Source: Strigamia acuminata
Taxonomy: Eukaryota; Arthropoda; Chilopoda; Geophilomorpha; Linotaeniidae
Length of the DNA: 64,000 bases
Assembly (NCBI GenBank): GCA_949358305.1
Contig: OX442317.1
Location: 496,001-560,000 of the forward strand
Reading direction: 5' to 3'
In this document: one piece after another, positions 59,575 through 64,000 of the stretch
How the letters are laid out: every line of letters starts with the position of its first letter
Numbering within the stretch: position 1 is the first letter of the stretch
The notes under the pieces: generated by a model
Databases searched by the model: none
Told to the model about the DNA's origin: nothing
Seen by the model: the letters and a program-made list of their open reading frames with translations, nothing else
Made by a program: the position numbers and the translations under genes

Positions 59575-62500
59575 ATGGTTAGTGTCATTTCAAAACCACA
59601 CGCGTGCCTTCATCTTACTAATCGGATTCGAACTTTGGCTATACTCGATTTGCGACTCTGCAGTTCGTCAAGTGCGATTGAAACGAAGACGGAAAAATCG
59701 AAGGAAACGAATAATCAGGAGCCCAGGATTAATCCTCTAGGAGTGCAAATGTTGTCGGAACCACTTTATTCGCAAATATTTAGGCCACAAACATCCTGCG
59801 ATGAGGAGTCGTTGGAATTCAAAGTCGAACTTCAACGCAGTTTGGATCATTTAAAACGACACGACTGTTGGCCCAACAACGGCGAACGAACACGATTGCT
59901 GCATCAACCCAATTTCAAACTGCCCAAACTGAATGGAAGAAGTTTAAACGAACATTTTCGCTCGATTGCCAAGCAACAAACCGAAAAATATCGCCAATTA
60001 CTCGCGGAACTCGTCGAAAGAAAATTACCTCCCGCACCCCAACAATGGAATTTTCAAGTTGGACATTTATTAAATATAAAATTAAGAAAAATGTCAGAAA
60101 ATGTAATTTTCTTTCTAAAGGCAGGCTGGACGAAATATCTAGCGACAGGCGAAATGACCACGGTCGATTTTCCCGACGACCAAGCGTTGATATTTGATGT
60201 GGAAGTGAGTGTGGTCGAAGGCCGCTTACCAACGCTCGCCACCGCTGCATCACCTCGCGCCTGGTAAAATGACGACAAAGGCTCAATTAATTTAATTAAT
60301 TTAAACCGGTACATACAGTAGAATAAAATACATTTTATTTTATAGGTACTCGTGGTGCAGCTCGAGACTCATTAACGATGAATTCCGTGGTTCACGAACC
60401 AAATCAACGGACAATTTGATCCCGTTGGAGACGAAATGCGGTCGAACGAGTCCACCAGAAGCGAATTGGAAAGAAAGGCTTCTGGTCGGGCACAATGTCA
60501 GTTACGATAGAGCTTTAATTAAGGAACAATATTATTTAAAGGTACGTCAAAATTAAAAATTAAAAATTAAAAACATATTCAATTCTAATTGACTTACTTA
60601 TAGAGACCCAAAACGAGATTTTTGGACACCATGTCGATGCACATTGCGGTTTCGGGAATGAGTTTCCCGCAAAAAAAGTTGATGTTGGCGGACCAACGAA
60701 GTATGAATAAAATAAATACCGTACTTGAGTACTTGAGTAAAATGTGTTTAAATTAAGTTATTGCTTAATTCAGATAACGCGAAAAGGTCCCACCCAAAGT
60801 ATGCGGATGAACAAAGTAAAAGGGTGTACTTTAGAATAGGACCCACTTCAGAATGGGTCCAAAATTTCGTTACTTACTAAACAAACCCTCCTGAGTCCAA
60901 AAACTTTAACCTAACTTAACCTGGTTAAGGTTAGTGTTGGGTTAGTGTTGGGTTAGTGTTGGGTTAGTGTTGGGTTAAGGTTAGGTTAAGGTTAGGTTAG
61001 GTTTATTTCCGACATTTTTGAGTGTCATTTTCGGACTCAGGAGGGTTTGTTTGGTAAGTAACGAAATTTTGGGCCCGTTCCGAAGCGGGCCCTATTCTAA
61101 AGTAACTGCAAGTAAAATAAATGGGTTTTTATTAAATTGTTCGTTTAAAATTCTCTTAGAATTTGATACAGATGGAAACTGCAAATGGATGAACATTACC
61201 TCGCACAACAACCTGAAGGACGTATACGAGCTGTATTGTGGTGGAAGAAATGTCCTCAACAAGGATCAAAGGAAAATGTTCGTCGAATCGCCCATGAGTG
61301 ACATTAGGCGATGTTTTCAAAATTTGACCTCGTATTGCGCTAAAGATGTAATCGCCACGCACGAGGTTCTTCGAGAAATTTTACCCCTGTTTTTAGAACG
61401 GTAATTTTCATCACGAGTTACAATTTTATTTTATTCTTTTATTTGTTTATTTTTAAAGATTTCCTCATCCCGTCTCTCTTGCTGGGATGTTTGAAATGAG
61501 CGAACCATTTCTACCCGTGAATGAAAATTGGGAAGAGTATCTAACGAATGCGAAAGCAAAATACGATCAACTCGAATCGGAAGCGACGACGATATTAAAA
61601 GAATTAGCCGAGGAAGCTTTGAAATTGTCAGCAGATAAAAAGTAATTTCTGCAATTTAAGGAATTAGCGCGAATTCTATCGATATTATTTTATTATTTTG
61701 CCGTTCCGTTCAGTTACGAAACCGATCCGTGGCTGTGGGATTTAAATTGGAGCGGGAAAAGAAAGTGGAGAAATAGCAAACGATTCGACGAAAACACATC
61801 CGAGATGTTAAATGTGGAGAACGATCATCCGAAATGGTATCGCCAATTTCACAGCGAAGTGATAAAAGAAACAAATTTTGAATTTTCTAAACGATTGAAG
61901 CCATCGATGAGTTTCACGACGCTTCTCTCGCCCCGACTGCTTCGACTTAGTTGGAAAGGATTTCCACTTCATTACAGTGAAGTTCTCGGTTGGAGTTTTT
62001 TGGTTTGGGAGAATCCATCGAAAATCGAAAGCTGCAAGAAAAACGTGTAATGTATAATTAAAATAGCAAATATTATGAGCTCTAACTTTTTTTCATATAA
62101 ATTTGCAGGCAAAATTCCGTTAATATAGAAAATTTATGGGAATACGCATTTAAAAATATTGCCAAACCAAAACAAATCTCCGAACCCAAAACAAGGAGTG
62201 AAAAAGCAACTGCGCATAGATTTTACGTAATGTTTAAGCGTTTAACGTATTTCATTAATTTGACGTCTTTTTTGTGTTTTTAGAACGACAGAACACCCGT
62301 TCATAATCCATTGACTATGGATTTGTTGTTTAAAATCGAAGATGGCACTTTGAAAACCGAATCAAACGCTAAAGCGGAACGTTTTCTAGCGATCAAACGA
62401 ATGACGCTGTATTGGGAAAGTGTGAGCAAACTAATCCACGACGAATTTGTGGTGTGGTTAAACGAAAACGAATTACCCGGAACAGTTTCTCTCTTTAAGG

Positions 62501-64000
62501 AGAAAATGTACGGCGTGATTTTACCTCGAATTGTCCCGTTTGGAATTCACACGAGGCGCGCAACGGAATCGCTTTGGTTAAACAACACGAGTGCTGTTGA
62601 GTTTTGACTTTTCTCGCAGTATTTTTCCATTTATTCATTCCTTGTATTTTGTATACAGTCGAATCGTGTGGGCAGCGAATTGCACTCGATGATCCAGGCG
62701 CCGGCGGGATACAAGTTCGTGGGTGCCGATATCGATTCGCAACTTTTCTGGACCGCTGCTATGCTCGCAGATGTCAAGTTTGCAGGAATGCACGGTGTGA
62801 AGTGAACAGCACCGTTGCTTTTTTTTTTCTAAAACTTATTTATATATTTTTTTTGTTTTGTTTTATTTCAGGTTGCACGCCACTCGGTTGGATGATGTCG
62901 CGGGGTAATATCCACGACTTGGTGGCAAACACTCTTTGTGTTTCACCCGATTTCGCGAAGGTTGTGTCTTTCCTTGCTGCTGTTGTTTTTTGTTTAATCG
63001 TGAATGTTTTAGGTGATTAATTACGCGAGAATTAGTGGATTGGGCGAATGGTTCACTCGGGAGGTTTTGATGCAATTTTATTCACCCGAAGAAGCGAAAA
63101 TCAAATCTCAACTTTTGTTTTCCGCAATGAAAGGAATCGAAAGGCAAAAATGAATTTTTTTCTTCCATTTAAAAATAAGTAAATAAAATAAAAATCGTTC
63201 TTTTCAGATATCAATTGACTCGAGCCGGCATTGAATTGTACAATCAATGTAAAAAAGAATTCAAAGAACAATTGAGAAACGTCGAAACGTGTTTAACAAA
63301 ATGTGAAATCGCCAAAATGATCGAAGAAACCCGAAGGTAAAAAAAAAGCAATAAAAATAATGTTTCTTTCTAAATATTTCTAACGCATGATTGAACAGTT
63401 GTTTGCAATTCGACCACGTCGTATCCAACTCCGTGTGGCTAGGGGGCACCGAATCGGCTTTTTTCAACCACTTAGAGCAGATCGCTCGCTCCGAACAGCC
63501 TCGTACCCCAGTTCTCGGGGCACGAATTAGTCGGACATTGGAACCCTCGGTCGTAGGCCAAAAGGTGCGTCAAATTTTTTGATAAATTTGGTTAAAATTT
63601 GGTTAAAATTTGCTAAATTTAACCCTTTGCACATTCCTCCATGACTGCAGTTCATCGATTGTAAGATCAACTGGGTGGTTCAGAGCACGTCGGTCGATTA
63701 TCTGCACTTGATGTTGGTCTGCATGCGTTGGTTGTGCGATTTATACGACATAGACGCTCGATATTCAATCTCGATTCACGACGAAATCCGCTACCTGGCG
63801 TCGGACGACGACCAATACCGAACGGCTCTCGCCTTACAGATTTCCAACCTCCTCGCCCGCGCCATGTTTGCATTCAAACTAGGAATGAATGATCTTCCTC
63901 AGGTACGACTAATTTACCCCGCAAATTTAATTTCTTATTTTCTTAACAATTTTAGTCGGCCGCCTTCCTCGCTGCTGTCGACATCGACACGGTTTTAAGA
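59575..64000 (+). CDS. Second DNA polymerase gamma-like gene with eroded polymerase active site (3' end beyond window)
   Basis: Sixteen exons in view: 59575-60057, 60121-60263, 60346-60541, 60604-60700, 61160-61400, 61459-61641, 61714-62046, 62109-62226, 62284-62595, 62659-62794, 62872-62960, 63013-63143, 63208-63336, 63399-63564, 63651-63902, 63956-64000. Frame is open for 1018 codons. It is collinear with the canonical copy and shares its intron positions plus two extra introns. Exonuclease motifs are kept: FDVE (D187, E189), GHNVSYDRA (D263), [12 protein letters not shown] (Y365, D369). In the polymerase domain, motif A D726 and motif C HDE (D963) remain, but motif A Glu is Leu731, O-helix Arg is Pro773, the Gly after Y781 is Ala782 and the IYG Tyr is Ser785. 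Six residues before the O helix are deleted. The N-terminus ([20 protein letters not shown]) may still target mitochondria. Weak polymerase activity or none is inferred. Confidence 0.9.
60829..61102. mobile_element. 274-base inverted-repeat element (MITE) flanked by TA
   Basis: The element lies in the intron 60701-61159 of the second POLG gene. Its ends are CTTTAGAATAGG and CCTATTCTAAAG, each flanked by TA (60827-60828 and 61103-61104). The inverted arms extend about 75 bases (left 60829-60905, right about 61027-61102) with a few mismatches. The centre (about 60922-61003) is a GGTTAGTGTTG/GGTTAAGGTTA tandem repeat. There is no transposase. TA flanks and long arms suggest a non-autonomous Tc1/mariner-type element. 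Confidence 0.8.
60922..61003. repeat. GGTTAGTGTTG / TTAGG-like tandem repeat
   Basis: About four copies of a GGTTAGTGTT(G) unit are followed by GGTTAAGGTTAGGTTAAGG-type units, forming the core of the inverted-repeat element. It resembles TTAGG telomere repeats only in part. Confidence 0.8.

Noticed and set aside
60922-61003. Interstitial telomere repeat
   Set aside because: Only part of the array fits TTAGG units; most is a GGTTAGTGTTG unit inside an inverted-repeat element, so insertion as element core explains it better.
59575-64000. Second POLG gene as a plain pseudogene
   Set aside because: Every one of 15 splice junctions keeps phase, there is no internal stop in 1018 codons, and the exonuclease motifs are intact. 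A dead copy of this divergence would be expected to carry frameshifts.

Overview
The window is nuclear DNA of an invertebrate animal with a compact, intron-dense genome. Genes are split into short exons by T-rich introns that are mostly 50-80 bases long, splice sites follow GT-AG (with three GC-AG exceptions), and all recognisable proteins are conserved metazoan families. The gene content (PDE8, ATR, AIMP1, a big bang/IL16-type PDZ protein, AK6, PARP16, a Fussel/SKOR corepressor, mitochondrial DNA polymerase gamma) fits a protostome, possibly an arthropod, but I cannot name the species from sequence alone.

Layout from left to right: an MTMR10/11/12-type inactive myotubularin on the minus strand, truncated by the window edge (1-2764); a complete PDE8 cAMP phosphodiesterase on plus (3946-9834); AIMP1 on plus (10651-11544, possibly with an N-terminal extension from 10491); the checkpoint kinase ATR on plus (11973-22997); a three-PDZ big bang/IL16/PDZD2-like scaffold on minus (29850-23195), tail to tail with ATR; a damaged-looking METTL25-like fragment on plus (about 31279-32099); AK6 on minus (33333-32600) head to head with PARP16 on plus (33519-34780); about 8.7 kb without a supported gene but rich in simple repeats, G-tracts and CACGTG motifs; a SKOR/Fussel SKI-family corepressor on plus (43491-51754); then two head-to-tail DNA polymerase gamma catalytic-subunit genes on plus (52261-56427, and 59575 to beyond the window end).

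The gene models for PDE8, the PDZ scaffold, AK6, PARP16, SKOR and both polymerase genes were built exon by exon and keep frame across every junction. The most notable result is the second polymerase gene. Its reading frame is open through 16 exons (1018 codons in the window) and its exonuclease motifs are intact. However, its polymerase domain has lost several residues that the first copy and human POLG share: the motif A glutamate, the O-helix arginine and the O-helix tyrosine of the IYG motif. It also has a six-residue deletion before the O helix and an extra intron inside the O helix. It looks like a retained, non-canonical paralogue, possibly a pseudopolymerase with a live proofreading domain. 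One of its introns carries a 274-base inverted-repeat element flanked by TA.

Most of the other genes are unrelated housekeeping or signalling genes and do not form an operon. The only evident regulatory pairing is AK6/PARP16, whose start codons lie 185 bases apart in opposite directions.
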